This document shows positions 41,642 through 49,460 of a stretch of DNA of 64,000 nucleotides, one piece after another. Under the pieces are notes generated by a model. It worked only from the letters and a program-made list of their open reading frames with translations. It made no database searches and was not told where the DNA came from. The first letter of the stretch is position 1; each line of letters starts with the position of its first letter. The position numbers and the translations under genes were made by a program. Source of the stretch: SHZI01 sp031409515 (lineage in GTDB: Bacteria > Pseudomonadota > Gammaproteobacteria > Steroidobacterales > GCA-2729495); the NCBI GenBank assembly GCA_031409515.1, contig JANNXJ010000032.1:41321-105320 (forward strand), in the 5' to 3' direction.

Positions 41642-42323
41642 GGGAAACCTCAACCTCTTTAAGGCGGCCATCTGCAATGTGTACGGCCCGGTCGACATAC
41701 ATCAGCATGTCCGGGTCGTGAGTCACCATGAGCGCTGCAACCTGATGCTCGTGGCACTGGCCCCTGAGCAGGCTGACGATCTGCTGGCCCCGGGACTGGT
41801 CGAGCATGGACGTCGGTTCGTCGACCAGCAGCAGGCGCGGCGACGACATCAGCGCCCGGGCAATGCCCACCCGTTGCCGCTCGCCCCCGGACAGTTCCGC
41901 AGGCCGGCGCCGGCTGCGGGATTCCATACCCACCTGCTGCAGGAGAACCATGGCCCGGTCGCGATCGGCGGCCCCTGGGGTCGTGCCCCGCAGATGCACG
42001 GTGAGCAGCAGCTGGTCCAGGACGGTCAGGGAGGGCAGGAGATTTGATTGCTGGAAGACGAAGCCGATACTGTCGCGCCGGACTCGCGTGAGCCCCTCGC
42101 GATCCAGGGTGGTAATTTCAGTGTTACCGACGTGTATGCGTCCGGACGTCGGGCTGCGCAGCCCGCCACAGACCGCCAGCAGGCTTGACTTGCCGGAGCC
42201 CGACGGTCCCACCACCGCCAGTAGCTCTCCCGGGGCAACGTTCAGGCTCACGTTGTCCAGGGCCCGGACCTGCTGATCCCCGTCACCGAGCACCAGGGAC
42301 ACCGACTCCACCCGCAGGCTCAT
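41628..42323 (-). CDS. ABC transporter ATPase (LolD/MacB-type)
   Basis: 231 residues. Walker A GPSGSGKSSLL, Q-loop FVFQQSNLLPSL, signature LSGGERQRVGIARALM, Walker B RLLLVDEPTSMLD and H-loop MVTHDPDM. The partner permease gene precedes it with an ATGA overlap. The type drives mechanotransmission permeases such as MacB, LolCDE or DevCA. Confidence 0.92.
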   Translation of the reverse strand: MSLRVESVSLVLGDGDQQVRALDNVSLNVAPGELLAVVGPSGSGKSSLLAVCGGLRSPTSGRIHVGNTEITTLDREGLTRVRRDSIGFVFQQSNLLPSLTVLDQLLLTVHLRGTTPGAADRDRAMVLLQQVGMESRSRRRPAELSGGERQRVGIARALMSSPRLLLVDEPTSMLDQSRGQQIVSLLRGQCHEHQVAALMVTHDPDMLMYVDRAVHIADGRLKEVEVSHAAH

Positions 42324-43471
42324 CGGTCTCTTCCCAGGGCAATAAGCGGCTCCACGGCTGTTATCCGGCGAATCGACACCGCACCGCCAATGAGGCCGGC
42401 AGCCAGGAGGAACAGGGCCGAAAGCACGACTGTCGCCGGCTCGAACTGGAAGGGCGTACCCGCCTCCGCCGTCGCCTTGAAGGCGATACCCGACAGGACC
42501 GCGAGACCGACGCCGACGGCCAGGCCGCCCAGCAGCAGGACCAGGGCCTGACCCAGCGAGTCCCGCAGCAGGTAGCCGTTGGACGCGCCCAGCGCCTTGA
42601 CGAGGCCGATCTCCGCCGTGCGCTGAATCGTCCAGATCAGGAAGAACGCCCCCAGCAGCACTGCCGACGTCACCACGAGAAACGCCTGGATAGCGGCCAC
42701 TGTGAAGACTTCCACCTGGTAGGCGGGGGAAGTCTGGAACGATCCTTCGCGGGTCAGGGTGGTGGTGCCCAGATCAGCATCGGCTGCCGCAATCTGCTCC
42801 GGCGTCATACCGGGCTCAAGATCGAGGGCCACCGCGCTGGCAAAGTCGAACACCACGTCCGGCAGCTTCTCCCCGGGTGGTGCACCACCCGGCGGGCCGT
42901 AAGTCGCCTCCTGCCACTTGCGCAAGGTCGCGAAGAGGATCGGCGCGTGTTCGTAGTTTCGCTCGTCGGCAGTCACCCCGATGACCTGGAGTTCCGTGAG
43001 CACCCGATCCAGGGTGATGGTGTCGCCGATCTTTACCCCACGGTCCGCCAGCAGGCGGGAGATCACGACCCCGTTCTCCTCGGCGCCCAGCCTGGCCCCA
43101 CTCGCTACGGGCACATCCAGAAAGGAGCCGGGCTGGACCCCCCAGAGCACGAACTCCAGGGGTTCGTCGCGCTGATTCCGGCCGTTGAAACTCGTGTGCC
43201 CCAGAGGTTCCGCATGACGGACACCAGGCAGGGACTGCCAGCCCTCCCACATGGCCCTGTCCACCAGACTCGAGCGAAAGGTGGGGCGGTCATCGTACTG
43301 GAAGGAAAAATGGGTAACGGGCGCGGCGATCAGGCCTGACACGTTGTTGGAGATAAGCCCCCCCGAGAGACCGGAAAGGAACGTCATCAGGTAGGCCACC
43401 AGCGCCACGACCAGGCCCATGAGCAAGAAACGGCCTTTGGCGTAGGCAAGATCCCTGAGTGCTATAAACAT
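42320..43471 (-). CDS. FtsX/MacB-type ABC permease (DevC-like)
   Basis: 383 residues: one N-terminal helix (LLMGLVVALVAYLMTFLSGL), a large periplasmic domain (about 45-250) and three C-terminal helices (AFLVVTSAVLLGAFFLIWTIQ, VLLLGGLAVGVGLAVLSGI, VVLSALFLLAAGLIGGAV). The TAEIGLVKALGAS segment before the last helices is the FtsX/MacB coupling region. The architecture fits DevC/LolC-like permeases. It is the first gene of the minus-strand cluster. No adaptor (HlyD-type) gene accompanies it. Confidence 0.88.
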   Translation of the reverse strand: MFIALRDLAYAKGRFLLMGLVVALVAYLMTFLSGLSGGLISNNVSGLIAAPVTHFSFQYDDRPTFRSSLVDRAMWEGWQSLPGVRHAEPLGHTSFNGRNQRDEPLEFVLWGVQPGSFLDVPVASGARLGAEENGVVISRLLADRGVKIGDTITLDRVLTELQVIGVTADERNYEHAPILFATLRKWQEATYGPPGGAPPGEKLPDVVFDFASAVALDLEPGMTPEQIAAADADLGTTTLTREGSFQTSPAYQVEVFTVAAIQAFLVVTSAVLLGAFFLIWTIQRTAEIGLVKALGASNGYLLRDSLGQALVLLLGGLAVGVGLAVLSGIAFKATAEAGTPFQFEPATVVLSALFLLAAGLIGGAVSIRRITAVEPLIALGRDR

Positions 43472-43485
43472 GAGCCTGCTTTTGC

Positions 43486-43542
43486 CGACGAGATGTCGAT
43501 ATAGTGGAGACTTAGCGACGAATAGTCAAGTTTTGTCGCCAA
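43486..43542. promoter_or_regulatory. candidate TetR operator region upstream of the permease operon
   Basis: Two dyads with the same half-sites: CGAC-N5-GTCG at 43486-43498, and TTAGCGAC-N15-GTCGCCAA at 43512-43542 (7 of 8 matched). On the minus strand a TTGACT and a TATATC could be -35 and -10, but the spacer is about 20 bp. The location just upstream of the first gene suggests autoregulation by the TetR encoded in the operon. Confidence 0.4.
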
Positions 43543-43796
43543 CTAGCCGGGCTCCGGGCAGGGGTATCACCGGCGCGATGGCCCGCCGGAAACAGACTGA
43601 CGGCTTAACATTTGGTGTATCCTCTGCGCGCCTGCCGGCCGTCAGCAGGCTTTACAGAGGGATGGGATCCGGTGGCGGTGGGCCGCTTCTTTCGGACGGG
43701 GTGTTTCGAAAGAGTGCTTACTGAACACTGGCTGGCCGTTTTTCAGGACTATCGAGTCTGGCCATTTAGAAAATTGTGTACACAGGAGAACTAACG
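43543..43796. other. leader region of the Ala-rich lipoprotein gene
   Basis: No gene is convincing here. CTGACG followed 15 bases later by TATCCT (about 43598-43624) may be a promoter. The inverted repeat CTTTCG-N12-CGAAAG spans 43689-43712 without a T-run. The long untranslated stretch of about 170 bases before the lipoprotein start leaves room for post-transcriptional control. Confidence 0.35.
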
Positions 43797-44159
43797 ATGA
43801 GCACTACAATTCGTCAGGCATGGCTTGTCCTGCCAATGGCGCTGGTAATGATCGCTGGCTGCGGTGGCAAGCCCGCCGACAAGGCTGTCGAAGCCGCCGA
43901 TTCGGCCATGGACAGCGCTTCCCAGGCTGCCGACGCTGCCGGTGATGCGGCTGGCGCTGCTGTTGATGCGGCTGGCGCTGCTGCTGACGCTGCCGGAACG
44001 GCTGCTGAAGGCTCTGCCGATGCCGCTGCCGCCGCTGCTGCCGGTGCCGCCGACATGGCTGCTGGCTCTGCTGCTGACGCGACCGACGCGGCCGGTGCCG
44101 CTGTCGAGAGCGCTGGTGAAGCCGTGCAGGACGCTGGCGAGGCGATGCAGAAGAACTAA
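43797..44159 (+). CDS. alanine-rich low-complexity lipoprotein
   Basis: 120 residues from ATG 43797, preceded by AGGAGAA (43784-43790). A lipoprotein signal has its lipobox at VMIAGC. The mature part of about 95 residues is almost only Ala, Asp, Gly, Glu and Ser in short repeats such as DAAGAA and SAADAA, ending AMQKN, and should form one long amphipathic helix. This resembles small outer-membrane helical lipoproteins or LEA-like stress proteins; no specific family is assigned. It is followed by two hairpins. Confidence 0.78.
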   Translation: MSTTIRQAWLVLPMALVMIAGCGGKPADKAVEAADSAMDSASQAADAAGDAAGAAVDAAGAAADAAGTAAEGSADAAAAAAAGAADMAAGSAADATDAAGAAVESAGEAVQDAGEAMQKN

Positions 44160-44188
44160 TTGACTGTTTCTCAGTCAATCGACCAGGA

Positions 44189-44219
44189 CAGGGGCCGCGT
44201 ATGCGGCCCCTGTTTTTTT
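44189..44219 (+). terminator. intrinsic terminator after the Ala-rich lipoprotein gene
   Basis: A perfect 10-bp stem CAGGGGCCGC (44189-44198) with its complement (44203-44212), a GTAT loop and seven T. A second perfect hairpin, ATTGACTG-N5-CAGTCAAT at 44159-44179, starts at the last base of the stop codon. Confidence 0.93.
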
Positions 44220-44271
44220 CGGCCCTGATTTTCTGGGTCCTGCCTTCATTTATCCCTGATATAGTTTTCCG

Positions 44272-45216
44272 ATGAAGTGGCTGCGCTTCCTCGCCTTTGG
44301 CCTGGTCGGCATGCTGGCAGTCGGCAGCGTCGCTTTTCTGGTGGCGGCCTGGGTCTATCGGGACATCCCGGCAGAAGAACTCGAAGCCAGGTACACCACC
44401 CCTGCTTCCAGATTCCTCAACGTGGATGGTGTGCGCATCCATTACCGGGATGAGGGCAGCGGCCAGCCGCTCGTCCTGATCCATGCCAACTTCGGCAGCC
44501 TGCTGAGCTGGGACAGCTGGGTGGATGCCCTCAAGGACCAGCACCGAATCCTGCGCTTTGACCTGACGGGCCACGGGCTCACGGGTCCGGACCCGTCGGG
44601 TGATTACAGCCTGGAACGCGCCGTGCGGCTCACGGAGCGCTTTGTTGACGCGCTCGGCCTGACCCGTTTCGCCATCGGCGGCACGTCCCTTGGCGGCACC
44701 GTCGCGATGCACTATGCGGCGGCCCATCCGGAGCGGGTTGAGCGCCTGATACTGCTCAGTCCCGGCGCGCTTGAAGGGCGGAGCCAGCAGAAGGCTGGCC
44801 GCAGCGTCCCGCCCATTGCCAACATCCTCAAGTACATCACGCCCCGTGCCCTGGCCGCCTACATGCTGAAGAGTCGCTTCGGTGATCCCACCAAGGTGGA
44901 CGACAAGCTCATCGACCAGTGGTACGAGATGTGGCTGCGCGAGGGCCAGCGCGCCGCAATTCTTGCCCGCCTGCGCACCTATTCGAGCGCTGATCTCGAG
45001 ACAGTTACGGCGGCGGTCCGGGTGCCCACACTGATACTCTGGGGGGAGAAGAATCCCCAGGCACCGGTCGGGCAGGCAGAGGAGTTGCGCAAGATGCTGG
45101 TCAATGCCCGCGGCGGCCAGATCATTACCTATCCGGGCGTGGGACACATGGCTGCCGATGAGGCCGGCCCGGTTATCGCCAGGGACGTCCGCGCCTTCCT
45201 GGACACCGGGAACTAG
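44272..45216 (+). CDS. membrane-anchored alpha/beta hydrolase
   Basis: 314 residues with an N-terminal membrane helix (LRFLAFGLVGMLAVGSVAFLVAAWVY). Motifs: LVLIHANFGSLLSWD (HA replaces the usual HG), FDLTGHGLT, nucleophile in IGGTSLGGTVAMHYA, acid in LWGEKNPQ (the usual Asp appears replaced; Glu may serve) and His in YPGVGHMAADE. It is a paralog of the hydrolase at 13281-14231. The substrate is unknown. Confidence 0.88.
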   Translation: MKWLRFLAFGLVGMLAVGSVAFLVAAWVYRDIPAEELEARYTTPASRFLNVDGVRIHYRDEGSGQPLVLIHANFGSLLSWDSWVDALKDQHRILRFDLTGHGLTGPDPSGDYSLERAVRLTERFVDALGLTRFAIGGTSLGGTVAMHYAAAHPERVERLILLSPGALEGRSQQKAGRSVPPIANILKYITPRALAAYMLKSRFGDPTKVDDKLIDQWYEMWLREGQRAAILARLRTYSSADLETVTAAVRVPTLILWGEKNPQAPVGQAEELRKMLVNARGGQIITYPGVGHMAADEAGPVIARDVRAFLDTGN

Positions 45217-45222
45217 GCAGAC

Positions 45223-45693
45223 GTGCGGTTCTCCCAACCCTTTCCGGCCCCCCTGGCTCTGGTGCTGACCCTGCTCGTGGCGCTGGTCAGTGGGCCGTTA
45301 TCTGCCCAGGCAACGTCAGCGCAGCCGAAGCCGACAACTCCGCCAGGGAAAGAGTCCTCAACCTGGAACGCCAGCACGATTCCCGCCCCTCTCCGGCCGC
45401 CGACTGCCGACGGCTCACTCTCGCTTCGGGTGTACGGGTCCGCCCAGGACAGACTCCCGCCAGCTACTCAGCCCTGGCGGGCCGACGAGGGCTACGCGGT
45501 GGACGTCAGCGCCGTCATGACCCGATGTGAGGACGGCAGTCTGGTGATCACGGCACTGGTCATCGGCGGTCAGCTCACCCCGCTGGACAACCGCTGCCGG
45601 TCGGCCAGCGAAAGCAAGCCCGCTGCGACTCCGCCAAGCTGCGATGCAAAGCGCTGGAACTGCAAAACCAGCGAGGCGCCGCCCGCCAACTGA
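45223..45693 (+). CDS. secreted hypothetical protein
   Basis: 156 residues starting at GTG 45223 with a signal peptide (LALVLTLLVALVSGPLSAQA). The mature part is Pro/Ala/Ser-rich with a short central folded region (SLSLRVYGSAQDR, YAVDVSAVMTRCEDGSLVITALVIGG) and four Cys. No family was recognised. It starts 6 bases after the hydrolase stop, so it is probably co-transcribed. Confidence 0.6.
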   Translation: MRFSQPFPAPLALVLTLLVALVSGPLSAQATSAQPKPTTPPGKESSTWNASTIPAPLRPPTADGSLSLRVYGSAQDRLPPATQPWRADEGYAVDVSAVMTRCEDGSLVITALVIGGQLTPLDNRCRSASESKPAATPPSCDAKRWNCKTSEAPPAN

Positions 45694-45789
45694 CGGGCGG
45701 CGCCGGTCGCGGGCGGGTGTCACGGCTTGCTATGCTCTTCCCAGAGCTATTCCCCAAGAAGAATTGTTGCCACAACCTGGAGGCCTCCC

Positions 45790-46245
45790 ATGCATCATCT
45801 CGTCCGTACTGTCCTCGTCGCCGGTCTGGTCGCCGCCTTTTCGGCTGGGGCGACCGCCGCCACCGCACCTGCGGATGCCATCAAGTACCGGAAAGCGGTT
45901 ATGGATGCCATGGCGGCCCACGTCAGCGCGTTTGTGCTGATCAACTTCGGCAAGGTCGACCAGCAGGAGTACCTCAAGTCCCATGCGAATGCGCTCGCCG
46001 ATCTCGGCGCCCAGGGCAAGGTGCTGTTTCCGGCGGGGACGGATACAGGCGACACCAATGCGCTACCGCTGATCTGGAAGGAACAGGAGCAGTTCAACAA
46101 ACTGATCGACCAGCTGGAAACGTCGTCCGCCAGGCTGCGGGATGCCGTGGCCGCCAATGACAAGCCCGGTGCAGCGGCTGCTTTCAAGTCCCTGGGCGAG
46201 TCCTGCAAGGGTTGTCACGATCGCTATCAGAAGAAGGATGACTGA
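45790..46245 (+). CDS. cytochrome c-prime family protein
   Basis: 151 residues from ATG 45790, GGAGG 7 bases upstream. A signal peptide ends at ATAAT. The mature protein is a four-helix bundle type with the haem site CKGCH near the C-terminus (SCKGCHDRYQKKDD), as in cytochromes c-prime, which bind NO or CO in the periplasm. Helix 1 (IKYRKAVMDAMAAHVSAF) matches the family. It is immediately followed by a dihaem cytochrome c gene. Confidence 0.93.
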   Translation: MHHLVRTVLVAGLVAAFSAGATAATAPADAIKYRKAVMDAMAAHVSAFVLINFGKVDQQEYLKSHANALADLGAQGKVLFPAGTDTGDTNALPLIWKEQEQFNKLIDQLETSSARLRDAVAANDKPGAAAAFKSLGESCKGCHDRYQKKDD

Positions 46246-47142
46246 TTGATAGCCCCGGTGCCGGGGCACCGCCACTGGCCCGGGAACCGGCACTGGTTAG
46301 CAGCATTCGTGCTGCTCCTGACCAGTCTGGAGGTGCACGCGGACCTGGCGGCGCAGATCGAGCGGGGCCGCTACCTGGTTCATGCCGGTGGCTGCCTGAC
46401 CTGCCACACGGCGGACCGGCCGGACGCCATTCCCCTGGCAGGCGGCCGAGCCTTGCTGACCCCTTTCGGCACTTTCTATGCACCGAACATCACCCCCGAT
46501 CCGGTCACCGGCATCGGCGGCTGGACGGATGCTGATCTCGGCCGTGCTCTGCGGGAAGGGGTGGCGCCCGATGGCAGCAACTACTACCCCGTCTTTCCGT
46601 ACCCCGCCTACACCGGCATCGAGGATGCGGATGTCACCGCTCTGGGGGCCTATCTCCGCAGCCTGGAACCCGTACGCCAGCAGGCCAAGGAACACGATCT
46701 GCCCTGGTACCTCTCCTCCCGCCTGGTGATGATGGGCTGGAATTTCTTCAACTTCAGTCCCGGGCGTTTTACCCCTGATCGCTCCCGGGATGCAGCCTGG
46801 AACCGGGGGGCCTACCTCGTCCGGCACCTGGGCCACTGCGGCGAGTGCCATACGCCGCGAAACCTGCTCGGTGGCCTCGACCACAGCCGCGACCTGGCTG
46901 GCAATCCCGCCGGGCCGGATGGCGAGAAGATTCCGGACCTCACCCAGGACCCGGCCACCGGCATCGGCCAGTGGTCCGCCGACGACATCGCGTTCCTCCT
47001 GGAGACTGGCCTGCTGCCCGACGGGAACTTTGCGGGTTCGTCGATGAGCGCTGTCATTGAGGACAACACGGCCAGACTGACGCCCGGGGACCGGCAGGCC
47101 ATCGCCACCTATCTCAAGGCGCCAAGTCCCCGCTTGCCATAA
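46246..47142 (+). CDS. dihaem cytochrome c (alcohol dehydrogenase subunit / nicotinate-type electron carrier)
   Basis: 298 residues starting at TTG 46246 directly after the previous stop, with GAAGGA at a proper distance. It has a signal sequence, then two class I cytochrome c domains: GGCLTCHTA (about 50) and LGHCGECHTPRN (about 200), with Met ligands probably downstream in each. NITPDPVTGIGGWTDADLGRALREG is typical of cytochromes that accept electrons from quinoprotein or molybdenum dehydrogenases. It is probably co-expressed with the cytochrome c-prime gene. Confidence 0.9.
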   Translation: MIAPVPGHRHWPGNRHWLAAFVLLLTSLEVHADLAAQIERGRYLVHAGGCLTCHTADRPDAIPLAGGRALLTPFGTFYAPNITPDPVTGIGGWTDADLGRALREGVAPDGSNYYPVFPYPAYTGIEDADVTALGAYLRSLEPVRQQAKEHDLPWYLSSRLVMMGWNFFNFSPGRFTPDRSRDAAWNRGAYLVRHLGHCGECHTPRNLLGGLDHSRDLAGNPAGPDGEKIPDLTQDPATGIGQWSADDIAFLLETGLLPDGNFAGSSMSAVIEDNTARLTPGDRQAIATYLKAPSPRLP

Positions 47143-47244
47143 TCAGCTGCCGCTGCAGCGTGACGGGCGTCACGTTTCGTGGGTGTGGGCGCTGCTACAT
47201 TGACGCGGCAAGACCCAAATAAAAAGAACAATCACAAAGGCGAG

Positions 47245-48459
47245 ATGGCCATCGTGCTTCCCCAGCGCCTGGTTCCCGTGAATTGCGCCCAGCTGCAGTT
47301 CGGCATGTACGTGGCCGAGCTTGACCGGTCGTGGCTGCAGACGTCGTTTCACGCCCACGGTTTCCTTCTCAGCCAGAGCGAGCAGATCGAGGAGCTGCGG
47401 CGCATCTGCAGTTACGTCTATGTGGATCCGGTGCTTTCCGAGTACCGGGACAGCGAGATGTTTTACACGGGACTTACTGCGAAGGTGGAGGCCCTGTCTG
47501 CCTGCCACCCGCCAACAGCGCTCGCGCGGCAGCGGACGGAACTGCGCGCCCTGAGTCATGCGTTTGCCCAGGCCGTGCAGGGCATGCGCCGCTCCGAGGA
47601 CCTGGTACTGACGCCCTTGCGCCGGGCCCTCGATCCCGTGGTCACCAGTCTCCTGGAGGACGCGGACACGATCCCCTGGCTGCTCGCCACCGAACTGCGG
47701 GTAGGATTTCTCTATCGCCGCGCGCTTGGTTCCGCAGTGCTCATGGCTCTGGCAGGCAGGCAGATTGGCTTTGAGGGTGCCTTTGTCCGGGAGCTGGCGC
47801 TGGCCGGACTGCTCCTGGACATCGGCAAGGTTTCAGTGCCCATCATGATTCTGGCGAAGACCACGCCCTTGAGCACCCATGAGCGTGGCTTTGTTGAGCG
47901 CCACGTCCGACGGGGCCTGTACATGGTCCGCTCGGCGTCGACGATCTCTGAAACGGTGGAGGATGCGGTTCTCGGTCACCACGAGCGCCTGGATGGCAGC
48001 GGCTATCCCCGCGGGCTCCGGGGCACACAGGTTCCGATTGCTGCCCGGCTCGCAGGCCTGGTGGACACCTACGATGCCCTGCTGCAGGACCGGAAGTACG
48101 CCCACGCCATGGCAGCCCACGATGCCATGCGTCTGGTCAACGGCCTGCGCGGCCGGAAGTTCGACGCGGCCATCGTCCGCAGCTTCATGCGGACCCTCGG
48201 CCTTTTTCCCACAGGTTCCTGGCTGCAGATTGCTGATGGCCGGCTGGGTATCGTGCGCCGGCAGGGCGACGACGAACCCACCCGGCCCCACATCGCCCTC
48301 GTGAGTGACAGCGCAGGCCGGCGCCTGCCCGCCGGGCCGGTCCTCTGGCAACCCATCCGTCAGGGCGACATCGTGCGGGTCCTGGAATCCGGCACGATCC
48401 GCATTCCCCAGCGCCAGCTCGATGAGGCGCTGGGCGCCGCTGCCAACCTGGCCGCCTGA
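47245..48459 (+). CDS. DUF3391 + HD-GYP-type protein with degenerate HD motif (paralog 1)
   Basis: 404 residues from ATG 47245 (AAAGG just upstream). N-terminal DUF3391 (about 10-60, FGMYVAELDRSWLQTSFHAHGF), then an HD-GYP domain: LALAGLLLDIGKVSVPIMILAKTTPLS, VERHVRRGLYMV, AVLGHHERLDGSGYPRGL. The catalytic HD pair is LD (LLLDIGK), so the first metal-binding His is missing while HHE and GYP are kept. Cyclic-di-GMP hydrolysis is therefore doubtful; a binding or scaffold role is possible. A paralog with the same loss is at 61796-63124. Confidence 0.88.
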   Translation: MAIVLPQRLVPVNCAQLQFGMYVAELDRSWLQTSFHAHGFLLSQSEQIEELRRICSYVYVDPVLSEYRDSEMFYTGLTAKVEALSACHPPTALARQRTELRALSHAFAQAVQGMRRSEDLVLTPLRRALDPVVTSLLEDADTIPWLLATELRVGFLYRRALGSAVLMALAGRQIGFEGAFVRELALAGLLLDIGKVSVPIMILAKTTPLSTHERGFVERHVRRGLYMVRSASTISETVEDAVLGHHERLDGSGYPRGLRGTQVPIAARLAGLVDTYDALLQDRKYAHAMAAHDAMRLVNGLRGRKFDAAIVRSFMRTLGLFPTGSWLQIADGRLGIVRRQGDDEPTRPHIALVSDSAGRRLPAGPVLWQPIRQGDIVRVLESGTIRIPQRQLDEALGAAANLAA

Positions 48460-48504
48460 GACGGGTCGAATCCGGGCCGGATCCGGCCGCGAAAGTCAGG
48501 CGTG

Positions 48505-49359
48505 ATGCAGGAATCCCCTCCAGAGACTGGCATCAACGGTGCGTCCGCAGCGCTGGCGACCTTCCTCCGGCAACACCGCAACGTCCTCGCCCTGACCGGC
48601 GCGGGCTGCAGCACGGGCTCTGGCATCCCGGACTACCGGGACGTCGACGGGAGCTGGAAGCACGCCCGCCCGGTTCTCTACCCCGACTTCATCAGCAGAC
48701 TGGAAGTCCGGCGTCGCTACTGGGCCCGCAGTGCGCTCGGCTGGCCCCGGTTCGCGACTGCCCGGCCAAATCCAGCCCACCAGGCTCTGGCAGAACTGGA
48801 GCGGCAGGGACTGATGGCCGGGATCATCACGCAGAACGTGGACCGCCTCCATCAACTTGCGGGGAGCCAGGCGGTCATCGATCTGCACGGCCGCCTGGAC
48901 GTCGTGCGTTGTCTCGGCTGCAACGCTCGCCTGCCTCGCACCGGCTGGCAGGCAGAACTGGACCGGGAGAATCCCGGCTGGAGCGCCACTTTGGCCGAAC
49001 CGGCACCCGATGGCGACGCCGTGCCAGCCGTCGGGGACTACGCGAGCTTCCGGGTTCCGGACTGCCGGCTGTGCGGCGGAATCCTCAAGCCGGACGTGGT
49101 CTTCTACGGGGAGGCCGTCCCGGCCGACGTGACGGGCAGCGCCGAGAGCAAGCTGGCGGCAGCGGATGCCCTGCTCGTGGTGGGCTCGTCCCTGATGGTC
49201 TACTCCGGATTCCGGCTGGTGCGGGCTGCCGTGGCAGCAGGCAAACCCGTGGTAGCCGTTAATCTGGGCCGCACCCGGGCCGACGACCTGCTCGCCTTCC
49301 ACTGGCGGACAGACTGTGGGCGCACGCTGCGGGCGGTCCTGGACATACTCGCTCCCTGA
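48505..49359 (+). CDS. Sir2-family NAD-dependent protein deacylase
   Basis: 284 residues. Sirtuin motifs: LTGAGCSTGSGIPDYRD (NAD-binding loop), GIITQNVDRLHQLAGS, catalytic His in IDLHGRLD, zinc Cys pairs in VRCLGCNA and PDCRLCGGILKPDVVFYGE, and LLVVGSSLMVYSGF. The usual GAGIST is GAGCST. Length and order are normal. It removes acyl groups from lysines using NAD. ATG 48505 is preferred over GTG 48502. Confidence 0.94.
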   Translation: MQESPPETGINGASAALATFLRQHRNVLALTGAGCSTGSGIPDYRDVDGSWKHARPVLYPDFISRLEVRRRYWARSALGWPRFATARPNPAHQALAELERQGLMAGIITQNVDRLHQLAGSQAVIDLHGRLDVVRCLGCNARLPRTGWQAELDRENPGWSATLAEPAPDGDAVPAVGDYASFRVPDCRLCGGILKPDVVFYGEAVPADVTGSAESKLAAADALLVVGSSLMVYSGFRLVRAAVAAGKPVVAVNLGRTRADDLLAFHWRTDCGRTLRAVLDILAP

Positions 49360-49460
49360 GAGGATCCCCCATTGACGCCAGCTGGCGGCCCCGGTAAACA
49401 ATGGCCGGGCGTTACCCGCTCACTGTGGTGCCGGGGTGCCTGCCGGGGGACACGGCCGTC

